Part shown: positions 52,170 to 63,347 of the stretch, piece by piece
Layout: every line of letters begins with the position of its first letter
How positions within the stretch are numbered: position 1 is the first letter of the stretch
NCBI RefSeq assembly: GCF_051020765.1
Contig: NW_027469083.1
Location: forward strand, 2,790,001 to 2,854,000
DNA: 64,000 nt
Origin: Lasioglossum baleicum
Lineage: Eukaryota; Arthropoda; Insecta; Hymenoptera; Halictidae
Direction of reading: 5' to 3'
Position numbers and translations under genes: made by a program
The notes under the pieces: generated by a model
The model's database searches: none
Told to the model about the DNA's origin: nothing
What the model saw: only the letters and a program-made list of their open reading frames with translations

Positions 52170-55145
52170 TGACATTTGTAAGGAAAAAATAAAATCCAGG
52201 TAGGGTTAATTTTTATTAAAATTGATTATAAAAAAAAGGGACCACAATTACGATTATGAAATTTCGCGCGCGCCAAAGAACTGTGTTTACGGAACCTTTA
52301 AATGGACACAAAATAAATGACCCCCGCCGATTATGAATACGAAATTTCGAAAAAAAAATTTTTCTGTAAATGTTACGCGTTACACTTGTGTTATATGATT
52401 ACGAAATATTGCAAAAAATCGATTGTCACGATAAAATTTTGGTAACAAAGGCGATCTAGATTGGGCGCCGAAAAAAGAAGGTTCGAGAAGAAGTATCAAA
52501 AGCTCTCATGATTTATTTAAACATATTTCAACGAATTGCAGCAATGTATTACGTCATTTGTAATGAAAGATTATTTGATGTTATAGGATCGGATTTTTCC
52601 AAGATCCCTGTTTCTGATCACAGACACTCCGTTAAACTGAAGCACTTCAATTTAACATGCACTATTTCATATATTGGATGATTGCAAAAGATCATACTCA
52701 ATTTACCTCGTGAACTTGTCAGAAACTAAACGTGCAACTTCTACGGAAAAGGAAATCACAGGTTGTAAAATGTTCGGAGACAATTATAGAAAACAGAGTT
52801 ACAGACTATATAATTGATTAATAAAACTGTTATTTATCCCAAATAGGGTACGAACTTTTGCAAACATATTACTAATACATTACGTTTAGTAATACATTAT
52901 TGGCTAACGATTGAAGGCTGTTAAAGGATCTAGTAAAGAATCATTAGTCATGGACTTTAGAAAATGACGAAAAGATATTATATCTTAAATATAAACATAT
53001 TATTAATATATTCAACGAAAAATATCCTGCATCGCTTATGGGAAGCAGTAGTTAGATTTTTAAAAAAATACTGTCCACACTTGGACATCAGTCAATTATA
53101 CTTATAGGGGAAAATTATAACAAGATTTTCTTGTGGTCAAACAATGGATTATATGTACTTACTTAGACTACATTATCCTAACAACTAGTCAATTCACTCA
53201 TAAGAGCACGTCAAGATAAAATTGACTAACATCTTACATTCTAATACATCTACTACGCCTCGAAGTTATTGAACCCACGCTCGCCACACTCTGCACTGGA
53301 TTTCGAGGAATTTTTCGAACCACTCCAGTTTTGGTTCTGACGAAAGGAACAACTCTTCTCACCTGTGCAGGAATTATTAGATCCCTCTGTACAATCGTTC
53401 TCGGCTCATCCACAGCTTCCCCTTGAAAACGTTCATTCATTATCCGCATTGCACGTTGCTTATGATGCCTAGCGGTTTGTCTTAGGATCTTGTCCGCCCT
53501 ACATACATTTAACCATTTCCGTGACACTTGAGCAGCGCAAAGCAGAGACTTAGGCTCCAACTTGCGTAGAATTAGCTGGGATATCTCCGGCGGGAGTTCA
53601 GAAATGAAATCCAACTTGGCAGGTTCCAGTAGTCCTAGCGCACGGAGGAAAGACCTGAAGAACTCCATGTTGCCGCTGCAGCGTCAGGATCTCTAATGAT
53701 CTACTGTTCCAAATTTTGGGTTTATATACCCTTGGTTACGGTTGATCGCCTGTTCCGGTTCGGTGACCCGACCAATCAGGATCGAGCTCGGATGAATATA
53801 TGTTTGTCATTGTTATGTTAACTTGCTGTTGAGTGCACGCATCTGGAAATAAATCGTTGAATTTGTTTGCCGTATATCAAACTCTAGGGAAATGTTTCTG
53901 TTTGGAATACCTTATGAAAATGTTTCATTTTGGAATACGCTATGAAATATGTAGATAACATAAATTTACATCTTAAGATGTGTTCTTTCAATGACATAGG
54001 GAGTGGTATAGGTATGATGTTTAACCCACCGTCGGACGGAGCGGTTCTAGGAGATACATCAATCACTATTTTGTGCAGTGTGATACATCCTTAAGCGGCG
54101 CGAAACCCTGGCCACTAGTAGCTTAATGTAAATGCTGTAATGCTGATTAGTTTTACATATCAGAGACACATTGTATTAACCCTCATACGCTCCTCAAGAA
54201 TATTTTCCTCAATCCGCGAGTGGTTCGTAAGTCGGTCCGGATTGAGATCAGCTTGAGCCCAACGCTAGATTTCTAAAAACCGCGCGGAAATTGCGTAACA
54301 GCAACGGAGGAAATTAAGGGGCCGCCACACCGCTTAGGGAAACTAAATTCCTCAATTTCGAACAAATCTCGGATCTTATGGTTAGGACAGAGACGGAACG
54401 AAGCTAGCAGCCACTAGTGCGATAAAGATGGTACATTAGATAGAAGTCCAGACTTTGTAAACTCAAACGTCGAAAAAAACTTCTTTTTTATATTGATGTT
54501 CCCTGACACCCCCCCCCCCCCGCGGAGAGGGGAAATTAGTTTAGATTGCCCCGAGGCCGACAAAATCCCCCGACCCGCTAGGTCATACCGGGAGTTTTGA
54601 GGGAATCAGAGTCAATCTCAGTCCTGAACTAAAAAGAGAGGAAATTCTGGTGGAGGACAGGCGCAAAGTTTAGTATTTTGTTCCTACCACCCCCGAGTAG
54701 GGTGTCATTTGAAAGAGCTCGGGAAGAGGTATTGAGCCTCATAGGCTAGGAGCGCCTCCGAGGTCATCCGAAGGGCGTATAGCGTTTCTCGTAAATTAGA
54801 AAAGTTCTGTATGTATTTGGAGTCGCGAGGGCATTAGGATCTCGATCCCGAGGTCAGAGTGGAGGTGCCTTTGACTTTGAAAATTCTGACAAAGCCAAAG
54901 GTCTTGGAAATCTTTTTCAGATTTTCAAGGTCAAGGTCAAGGTCAAAGGTGCAGGCGGGATCAGGAACCTCCCCCGAAGGTCGCCATATAAATTTGCGGT
55001 GTCGAGCGACAAAAAGTAGTGAAAAATGGCATAGAATAGGTTAATTTAGCAATTAAGGATTTAGGTTTTAGGCTGCGTGCGGATAGGATTAGTGTTAAAC
55101 GGTTAGATTTAAGAGTGCGGTTTCAATGTTTCATATAGTTTGGAT
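52170..55145. repeat. Array unit 10
   Basis: 2,976 bp, poly-C 13. A mosaic: gaagaagtatc (52486) as in units 1-6 and 13, cactccg as in unit 7, tacttatagg as in unit 8, aaatctcgg (54365) as in units 4 and 6. Confidence 0.95.
53234..53668 (-). CDS. Small F-box protein (array copy 10)
   Basis: 144 aa, identical to copy 5, with the silent L32 change of copy 8. A private gaatatatg replaces gaatttatg upstream of the promoter near 53796. Confidence 0.85.
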   Translation of the reverse strand: MEFFRSFLRALGLLEPAKLDFISELPPEISQLILRKLEPKSLLCAAQVSRKWLNVCRADKILRQTARHHKQRAMRIMNERFQGEAVDEPRTIVQRDLIIPAQVRRVVPFVRTKTGVVRKIPRNPVQSVASVGSITSRRSRCIRM

Positions 55146-58123
55146 TGACATTTGTAAGGAAAAAATAAAATCCAGGTAGGGTTAATTTTTATTAAAATTG
55201 ATTATAAAAAAAAGGGACCACAATTACGATTATGAAATTTCGCGCGCGTCAAAGAACTGTGTTTACGGAACCTTTAAATGGACACAAAATAAATGACCCC
55301 CGCCGATTATGAATACGAAATTTCGAAAAAAAAAATTTTCTGTAAATGATACGCGTTACACTTGTGTTATATGATTACGAAATATTGCAAAAAATCGATT
55401 GTCACGATAAAATTTTGGTAACAAAGGCGATCTAGATTGGGCGCCGAAAAAAGAAGGTTCGAGAAGATGTATCAAAAGCTCTCATGATTTATTTAAACAT
55501 ATTTCAACGAATTGCAGCAATGTATTACGTCATTTGTAATGAAAGATTATTTGATGTTATAGGATCGGATTTTTCCAAGATCCCTGTTTCTGATCACAGA
55601 CACTCTGTTAAACTGAAGCACTTCAATTTAACATGCACTATTTCATATATTGGATGATTGCAAAAGATCATACTCAATTTACCTCGTGAACTTGTCAGAA
55701 ACTAAACGTGCAACTTCTACGGAAAAGGAAATCACAGGTTGTAAAATGTTCGGAGACAATTATAGAAAACAGAGTTACAGACTATATAATTGATTAATAA
55801 AACTGTTATTTATCCCAAATAGGGTACGAACTTTTGCAAACATATTACTAATACATTACGTTTAGTAATACATTATTGGCTAACGATTGAAGGCTGTTAA
55901 AGGATCTAGTAAAGAATCATTAGTCATGGACTTTAGAAAATGACGAAAAGATATTATATCTTAAATATAAACATATTATTAATATATTCAACGAAATATA
56001 TCCTGCATCGCTTATGGGAAGCAGTAGTTAGATTTTTAAAAAAATACTGTCCACACTTGGACATCAGTCAATTATACATATAGGGGAAAATTATAACAAG
56101 ATTTTCTTGTGGTCAAACAATGGATTATATGTACTTACTTAGACTACATTATCCTAACAACTAGTCAATTCACTCATAAGAGCACGTCAAGATAAAATTG
56201 ACTAACATCTTACATTCTAATACATCTACTACGCCTCGAAGTTATTGAACCCACGCTCGCCACACTCTGCACTGGATTTCGAGGAATTTTTCGAACCACT
56301 CCAGTTTTGGTTCTGACGAAAGGAACAACTCTTCTCACCTGTGCAGGAATTATTAGATCCCTCTGTACAATCGTTCTCGGCTCATCCACAGCTTCCCCTT
56401 GAAAACGTTCATTCATTATCCGCATTGCACGTTGCTTATGATGCCTAGCGGTTTGTCTTAGGATCTTGTCCGCCCTACATACATTTAACCATTTCCGTGA
56501 CACTTGAGCAGCGCAAAGCAGAGACTTAGGCTCCAACTTGCGTAGAATCAGCTGGGATATCTCCGGCGGGAGTTCAGAAATGAAATCCAACTTGGCAGGT
56601 TCCAGTAGTCCTAGCGCACGGAGGAAAGACCTGAAGAACTCCATGTTGCCGCTGCAGCGTCAGGATCTCTAATGATCTACTGTTCCAAATTTTGGGTTTA
56701 TATACCCTTGGTTACGGTTGATCGCCTGTTCCGGTTCGGTGACCCGACCAATCAGGATCGAGCTCGGATGAATTTATGTTTGTCATTGTTATGTTAACTT
56801 GCTGTTGAGTGCACGCATCTGGAAATAAATCGTTGAATTTGTTTGCCGTATATCAAACTCTAGGGAAATGTTTCTGTTTGGAATACCTTATGAAAATGTT
56901 TCATTTTGGAATACGCTATGAAATATGTAGATAACATAAATTTACATCTTAAGATGTGTTCTTTCAATGACATAGGGAGTGGTATAGGTATGATGTTTAA
57001 CCCACCGTCGGACGGAGCGGTTCTAGGAGATACATCAATCACTATTTTGTGCAGTGTGATACATCCTTAAGCGGCGCGAAACCCTGGCCACTAGTAGCTT
57101 AATGTAAATGCTGTAATGCTGATTAGTTTTACATATCAGAGACACATTGTATTAACCCTCATACGCTCCTCAAGAATATTTTCCTCAATCCGCGAGTGGT
57201 TCGTAAGTCGGTCCGGATTGAGATCAGCTTGAGCCCAACGCTAGATTTCTAAAAACCGCGCGGAAATTGCGTAACAGCAACGGAGGAAATTAAGGGGCCG
57301 CCACACCGCTTAGGGAAACTAAATTCCTCAATTTCGAACAAATTTCGGATCTTATGGTTAGGACAGAGACGGAACGAAGCTAGCAGCCACTAGTGCGATA
57401 AAGATGGTACATTAGATAGAAGTCCAGACTTTGTAAACTCAAACGTCGAAAAAAACTTCTTTTTTATATTGATGTTCCCTGACACCCCCCCCCCCCCCCG
57501 CGGAGAGGGGAAATTAGTTTAGATTGCCCCGAGGCCGACAAAATCCCCCGACCCGCTAGGTCATACCGGGAGTTTTGAGGGAATCAGAGTCAATCTCAGT
57601 CCTGAACTAAAAAGAGAGGAAATTCTGGTGGAGGACAGGCGCAAAGTTTAGTATTTTGTTCCTACCACCCCCGAGTAGGGTGTCATTTGAAAGAGCTCGG
57701 GAAGAGGTATTGAGCCTCATAGGCTAGGAGCGCCTCCGAGGTCATCCGAAGGGCGTATAGCGTTTCTCGTAAATTAGAAAAGTTCTGTATGTATTTGGAG
57801 TCGCGAGGGCATTAGGATCTCGATCCCGAGGTCAGAGTGGAGGTGCCTTTGACTTTGAAAATTCTGACAAAGCCAAAGGTCTTGGAAATCTTTTTCAGAT
57901 TTTCAAGGTCAAGGTCAAGGTCAAAGGTGCAGGCGGGATCAGGAACCTCCCCCGAAGGTCGCCATATAAATTTGCGGTGTCGAGCGACAAAAAGTAGTGA
58001 AAAATGGCATAGAATAGGTTAATTTAGCAATTAAGGATTTAGGTTTTAGGCTGCGTGCGGATAGGATTAGTGTTAAACGGTTAGATTTAAGAGTGCGGTT
58101 TCAATGTTTCATATAGTTTGGAT
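55146..58123. repeat. Array unit 11
   Basis: 2,978 bp, poly-C 15. Shares cgaaatatatcc (55991) with unit 9; private cgcgcgtcaaag near 55244. Confidence 0.95.
56210..56644 (-). CDS. Small F-box protein (array copy 11)
   Basis: 144 aa, identical to copy 5. Confidence 0.85.
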   Translation of the reverse strand: MEFFRSFLRALGLLEPAKLDFISELPPEISQLILRKLEPKSLLCAAQVSRKWLNVCRADKILRQTARHHKQRAMRIMNERFQGEAVDEPRTIVQRDLIIPAQVRRVVPFVRTKTGVVRKIPRNPVQSVASVGSITSRRSRCIRM

Positions 58124-58505
58124 TGACATTTGTAAGGAAAAAATAAAATCCAGGTAGGGTTAATTTTTATTAAAATTGATTATAAAAAAAAGGGACCACA
58201 ATTACGATTATGAAATTTCGCGCGCGCCAAAGAACTGTGTTTACGGAACCTTTAAATGGACACAAAATAAATGACCCCCGCCGATTATGAATACGAAATT
58301 TCGAAAAAAAAATGTTTCTGTAAATGTTACGCGTTACACTTGTGTTATATGATTACGAAATATTGCAAAAAATCGATTGTCACGATAAAATTTTGGTAAC
58401 AAAGGCGATCTAGATTGGGCGCCGAAAAAAGAAGGTTCGAGAAGATGTATCAAAAGCTCTCATGATTTATTTAAACATATTTCAACGAATTGCAGCAATG
58501 TATTA

Positions 58506-58989
58506 TGTAAAGGAATAGAAGGGTCGTGGAAGGATATGAAAATCAATGTCACTAGCACTGTTGGTTAAGTGTATAAAGCACAAGTCATTGTCCAGTTTAT
58601 TTAAATGGAAATCAAAGGAACCGTCACCACTTAGAACTAACTTAAACTAGAACGTAAAGAACTTTAAACAAGAGAAGCTAGAATCCAGTGTAGGCTGGAA
58701 ACTAGAAGACCCGAGAAGAGCAAAGGCCTTAGTATTTTAATAGCTCAAGCAAAGCGATTGTTTTCCAGTAGCGAAAGTGTTAACCGCTCAAGCGAAGCGG
58801 GAGTTCGAAAAGCAACTGACTCTTCGAGTAATCAGCTGTGCCCGAGGAGTCAGAACGATGGGAGGAGCGGTGAAGAGGGGCCTCTATGGTAGAGAATCAA
58901 TGTTATGATTTTTGGCAACCCCGTCACCTCTGTCTCCCCTGGCCAATAATAAGTCGCGTGCCGTCGCGGAGCTCGCGCGATCCGCAACA
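58506..58989 (-). repeat. 3' LTR of retrotransposon C (484 bp)
   Basis: Left copy on the plus strand. It differs from the other LTR at two noticed bases (ggcaaccccg and ctctgtctc here, ggcaaacccg and ctctctctc there). Confidence 0.93.
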
Positions 58990-59119
58990 TTCCGCCCGCC
59001 TTTGTTGATCGACGCAAAGATCAACAAATATATTTTACTTCAATTTCTCCCCCCCCCCCCAGCGAGGTAGCCTGACAGCCGTAATCCCAGCAAGATTGTA
59101 CGAGTAGGTCGCCCAGTAT
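58990..59119 (-). other. 3' interior of retrotransposon C: hairpin, C-run and polypurine tract
   Basis: On the minus strand the purine-rich aaaggcgggcggaa (59003-58990) precedes the 3' LTR. A 10-bp stem tttgttgatc/gatcaacaaa at 59001-59028 and a run of C (plus strand, about 59049-59060) lie beside it. No ORF; probably the junction of the large internal deletion. Confidence 0.6.
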
Positions 59120-60085
59120 TTAGTCGACACGGGGGTCAGGCGGTAGTTTCTCAGCAGATGAACCAGCAAGGCGCGATGCAGCAGCGGTGGCAAGCAAGTT
59201 GCAAGCGGGCAGCGAGGATACAGTCAAAGACCGCAATCGTGCCCCCAGAAATTCGGATAACTTGGAAAAAGTAGGCATTTCCTCTTTCCCCTCCAGCGAT
59301 GTCTCCCAGCTCAGTCTCGTCTCTCGGTCCAGCCGTTGCACGGTGATAAAGTTGAGCCAATCGTTCCAATGTTCCACAGGACGTTTGAGAGCAGCTAACG
59401 CTTCAACGGCGTTTTTCGTTCCGTGCAGCAACGTTTTTAGCTCGGCAGCCGACTCCGTTTTCATACCGGGTAGCGACAAAAGCACGCCAAGTTGTGCATT
59501 TACCAGAATTGGAATGTTCTCATATTCCTTTTCGAGCAACTTCCAAGCCCGAGGAAAGTCCTCATCGGTGACGGGAATGTGGTTTAATAGTTCAGCAGGC
59601 TCCCCAGAAACGTTCGTTTTTAGGTAGTGTAGACGTTCGACATCGGTTAAGTTCGGGTTATTAATAACCAACGATCGGAAGAGGTCTCGGAAGCTGGTCC
59701 ATTGCGTAAAGTTGCCATCGAAAGGTACGAGGGCAATTTTGGGCAGAGATTGCCTTTTTAGTTGTGGCGGTGCAGCAAATGTTCCCTGTGGCACAGCGGT
59801 TGATCTCAGTAGCTTCTTCAAATCAGCCTTCTCCATGACGTAGGCTTCCTCCGTCTCGTCGTAGAGGTTGTTCGCAAAATAATTTGATTTAAGAAGCGCG
59901 GCGTCTTCTTTAGCGCGAAGCTTGTCATCGTTTGCAGTAAATTCTAGCCAGTACGACTCCAGCAATTCTAGTCGAACTTCGACGGTCTCCCGATTGATGT
60001 TGTCCGCTCCTTTTTTCTTCAGGTTATCGATAATACGAGAGATTCGTGTCGCCAACGTTTCCTGCTTTTTGAGCACAACATCCAT
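59120..60085 (-). CDS. gag: Gag-like protein of BEL/Pao retrotransposon C
   Basis: The frame is open from 60166, but the codon there is GTG; the first ATG is at 60085, giving 321 aa. It contains the conserved BEL/Pao Gag core (Pfam DUF1759 type): LPKIALVPFDGNFTQWTSF, then NLTDVERLHYLKTNVSGEP, then the segment ALKRPVEHWNDWLNFITVQR with LDRETRLSWE. The N-terminal part is predicted helical with an acidic middle. The cysteine knuckle and everything downstream in a normal BEL polyprotein are absent; the ORF ends soon after a Leu/Ala-rich stretch. It has no protease of its own. As the only ORF of a recently inserted element it may be a helper-dependent derivative. Confidence 0.88.
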   Translation of the reverse strand: MDVVLKKQETLATRISRIIDNLKKKGADNINRETVEVRLELLESYWLEFTANDDKLRAKEDAALLKSNYFANNLYDETEEAYVMEKADLKKLLRSTAVPQGTFAAPPQLKRQSLPKIALVPFDGNFTQWTSFRDLFRSLVINNPNLTDVERLHYLKTNVSGEPAELLNHIPVTDEDFPRAWKLLEKEYENIPILVNAQLGVLLSLPGMKTESAAELKTLLHGTKNAVEALAALKRPVEHWNDWLNFITVQRLDRETRLSWETSLEGKEEMPTFSKLSEFLGARLRSLTVSSLPACNLLATAAASRLAGSSAEKLPPDPRVD

Positions 60086-60238
60086 CTTTGGTTTCGAATG
60101 TAAGCGTTGGGTCAAGTACACCGAGAACCGTTCACACGACTGTTTTGGTACGAGGTCGAATAGCACGAACCGAACTAGTGACCGTTAAATTCAAAATGTA
60201 GCACTTCCACGACACGTTTTTAGACGTTTAGCACAAAA

Positions 60239-60256
60239 ATCCGGCTCGAAGGACCA
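60239..60256 (-). other. Primer binding site of retrotransposon C
   Basis: On the minus strand tggtccttcgagccggat, eight bases after the 5' LTR. It starts with TGG as expected for the complement of a tRNA CCA end; I have not assigned the tRNA with certainty. Confidence 0.65.
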
Positions 60257-60264
60257 CTAATTTA

Positions 60265-60748
60265 TGTAAAGGAATAGAAGGGTCGTGGAAGGATATGAAA
60301 ATCAATGTCACTAGCACTGTTGGTTAAGTGTATAAAGCACAAGTCATTGTCCAGTTTATTTAAATGGAAATCAAAGGAACCGTCACCACTTAGAACTAAC
60401 TTAAACTAGAACGTAAAGAACTTTAAACAAGAGAAGCTAGAATCCAGTGTAGGCTGGAAACTAGAAGACCCGAGAAGAGCAAAGGCCTTAGTATTTTAAT
60501 AGCTCAAGCAAAGCGATTGTTTTCCAGTAGCGAAAGTGTTAACCGCTCAAGCGAAGCGGGAGTTCGAAAAGCAACTGACTCTTCGAGTAATCAGCTGTGC
60601 CCGAGGAGTCAGAACGATGGGAGGAGCGGTGAAGAGGGGCCTCTATGGTAGAGAATCAATGTTATGATTTTTGGCAAACCCGTCACCTCTCTCTCCCCTG
60701 GCCAATAATAAGTCGCGTGCCGTCGCGGAGCTCGCGCGATCCGCAACA
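60265..60748 (-). repeat. 5' LTR of retrotransposon C (484 bp)
   Basis: Right copy on the plus strand, upstream of gag in the element's own orientation; same length as the other LTR. Confidence 0.93.
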
Positions 60749-61435
60749 TATTACGTCATTTGTAATGAAAGATTATTTGATGTTATAGGATCGGATTTTT
60801 CCAAGATCCCTGTTTCTGATCACAGACACTCTGTTAAACTGAAGCACTTCAATTTAACATGCACTATTTCATATATTGGATGATTGCAAAAGATCATACT
60901 CAATTTACCTCGTGAACTTGTCAGAAACTAAACGTGCAACTTCTACGGAAAAGGAAATCACAGGTTGTAAAATGTTCGGAGACAATTATAGAAAACAGAG
61001 TTACAGACTATATAATTGATTAATAAAACTGTTATTTATCCCAAATAGGGTACGAACTTTTGCAAACATATTACTAATACATTACGTTTAGTAATACATT
61101 ATTGGCTAACGATTGAAGGCTGTTAAAGGATCTAGTAAAGAATCATTAGTCATGGACTTTAGAAAATGACGAAAAGATATTATATCTTAAATATAAACAT
61201 ATTATTAATATATTCAACGAAAAATATCCTGCATCGCTTATGGGAAGCAGTAGTTAGATTTTTAAAAAAATACTGTCCACACTTGGACATCAGTCAATTA
61301 TACATATAGGGGAAAATTATAACAAGATTTTCTTGTGGTCAAACAATGGATTATATGTACTTACTTAGACTACATTATCCTAACAACTAGTCAATTCACT
61401 CATAAGAGCACGTCAAGATAAAATTGACTAACATC

Positions 61436-61870
61436 TTACATTCTAATACATCTACTACGCCTCGAAGTTATTGAACCCACGCTCGCCACACTCTGCACTG
61501 GATTTCGAGGAATTTTTCGAACCACTCCAGTTTTGGTTCTGACGAAAGGAACAACTCTTCTCACCTGTGCAGGAATTATTAGATCCCTCTGTACAATCGT
61601 TCTCGGCTCATCCACAGCTTCCCCTTGAAAACGTTCATTCATTATCCGCATTGCACGTTGCTTATGATGCCTAGCGGTTTGTCTTAGGATCTTGTCCGCC
61701 CTACATACATTTAACCATTTCCGTGACACTTGAGCAGCGCAAAGCAGAGACTTAGGCTCCAACTTGCGTAGAATCAGCTGGGATATCTCCGGCGGGAGTT
61801 CAGAAATGAAATCCAACTTGGCAGGTTCCAGTAGTCCTAGCGCACGGAGGAAAGACCTGAAGAACTCCAT
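61436..61870 (-). CDS. Small F-box protein (array copy 12)
   Basis: 144 aa, identical to copy 5. Retrotransposon C lies about 690 bp beyond its 3' end, in the same orientation. Confidence 0.85.
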   Translation of the reverse strand: MEFFRSFLRALGLLEPAKLDFISELPPEISQLILRKLEPKSLLCAAQVSRKWLNVCRADKILRQTARHHKQRAMRIMNERFQGEAVDEPRTIVQRDLIIPAQVRRVVPFVRTKTGVVRKIPRNPVQSVASVGSITSRRSRCIRM

Positions 61871-63347
61871 GTTGCCGCTGCAGCGTCAGGATCTCTAATG
61901 ATCTACTGTTCCAAATTTTGGGTTTATATACCCTTGGTTACGGTTGATCGCCTGTTCCGGTTCGGTGACCCGACCAATCAGGATCGAGCTCGGATGAATT
62001 TATGTTTGTCATTGTTATGTTAACTTGCTGTTGAGTGCACGCATCTGGAAATAAATCGTTGAATTTGTTTGCCGTATATCAAACTCTAGGGAAATGTTTC
62101 TGTTTGGAATACCTTATGAAAATGTTTCATTTTGGAATACGCTATGAAATATGTAGATAACATAAATTTACATCTTAAGATGTGTTCTTTCAATGACATA
62201 GGGAGTGGTATAGGTATGATGTTTAACCCACCGTCGGACGGAGCGGTTCTAGGAGATACATCAATCACTATTTTGTGCAGTGTGATACATCCTTAAGCGG
62301 CGCGAAACCCTGGCCACTAGTAGCTTAATGTAAATGCTGTAATGCTGATTAGTTTTACATATCAGAGACACATTGTATTAACCCTCATACGCTCCTCAAG
62401 AATATTTTCCTCAATCCGCGAGTGGTTCGTAAGTCGGTCCGGATTGAGATCAGCTTGAGCCCAACGCTAGATTTCTAAAAACCGCGCGGAAATTGCGTAA
62501 CAGCAACGGAGGAAATTAAGGGGCCGCCACACCGCTTAGGGAAACTAAATTCCTCAATTTCGAACAAATTTCGGATCTTATGGTTAGGACAGAGACGGAA
62601 CGAAGCTAGCAGCCACTAGTGCGATAAAGATGGTACATTAGATAGAAGTCCAGACTTTGTAAACTCAAACGTCGAAAAAAACTTCTTTTTTATATTGATG
62701 TTCCCTGACACCCCCCCCCCCCCGCGGAGAGGGGAAATTAGTTTAGATTGCCCCGAGGCCGACAAAATCCCCCGACCCGCTAGGTCATACCGGGAGTTTT
62801 GAGGGAATCAGAGTCAATCTCAGTCCTGAACTAAAAAGAGAGGAAATTCTGGTGGAGGACAGGCGCAAAGTTTAGTATTTTGTTCCTACCACCCCCGAGT
62901 AGGGTGTCATTTGAAAGAGCTCGGGAAGAGGTATTGAGCCTCATAGGCTAGGAGCGCCTCCGAGGTCATCCGAAGGGCGTATAGCGTTTCTCGTAAATTA
63001 GAAAAGTTCTGTATGTATTTGGAGTCGCGAGGGCATTAGGATCTCGATCCCGAGGTCAGAGTGGAGGTGCCTTTGACTTTGAAAATTCTGACAAAGCCAA
63101 AGGTCTTGGAAATCTTTTTCAGATTTTCAAGGTCAAGGTCAAGGTCAAAGGTGCAGGCGGGATCAGGAACCTCCCCCGAAGGTCGCCATATAAATTTGCG
63201 GTGTCGAGCGACAAAAAGTAGTGAAAAATGGCATAGAATAGGTTAATTTAGCAATTAAGGATTTAGGTTTTAGGCTGCGTGCGGATAGGATTAGTGTTAA
63301 ACGGTTAGATTTAAGAGTGCGGTTTCAATGTTTCATATAGTTTGGAT

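Larger units (their letters stand above)
58506..60748 (-). mobile_element. Short BEL/Pao LTR retrotransposon C, gag only
   Basis: 2,243 bp with 484-bp LTRs, TG...CA ends and duplication tatta. The coding strand is minus, so the 5' LTR is the right one. It carries a primer site, a gag-like ORF and a polypurine tract but no protease, RT, RNase H or integrase: the interior goes from gag almost directly to the 3' end. BEL/Pao is assigned from the Gag sequence. Confidence 0.92.
58124..63347. repeat. Array unit 12, split by retrotransposon C
   Basis: Pieces 58124-58505 and 60754-63347 flank element C; the 5-bp duplication tatta is at 58501-58505 and 60749-60753. Unit length without the insertion is 2,976 bp; poly-C 13. 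Confidence 0.95.

Noticed and set aside
59187..59627. 146-aa plus-strand ORF in element C
   Set aside because: Antisense to the BEL/Pao gag, which has clear family motifs.
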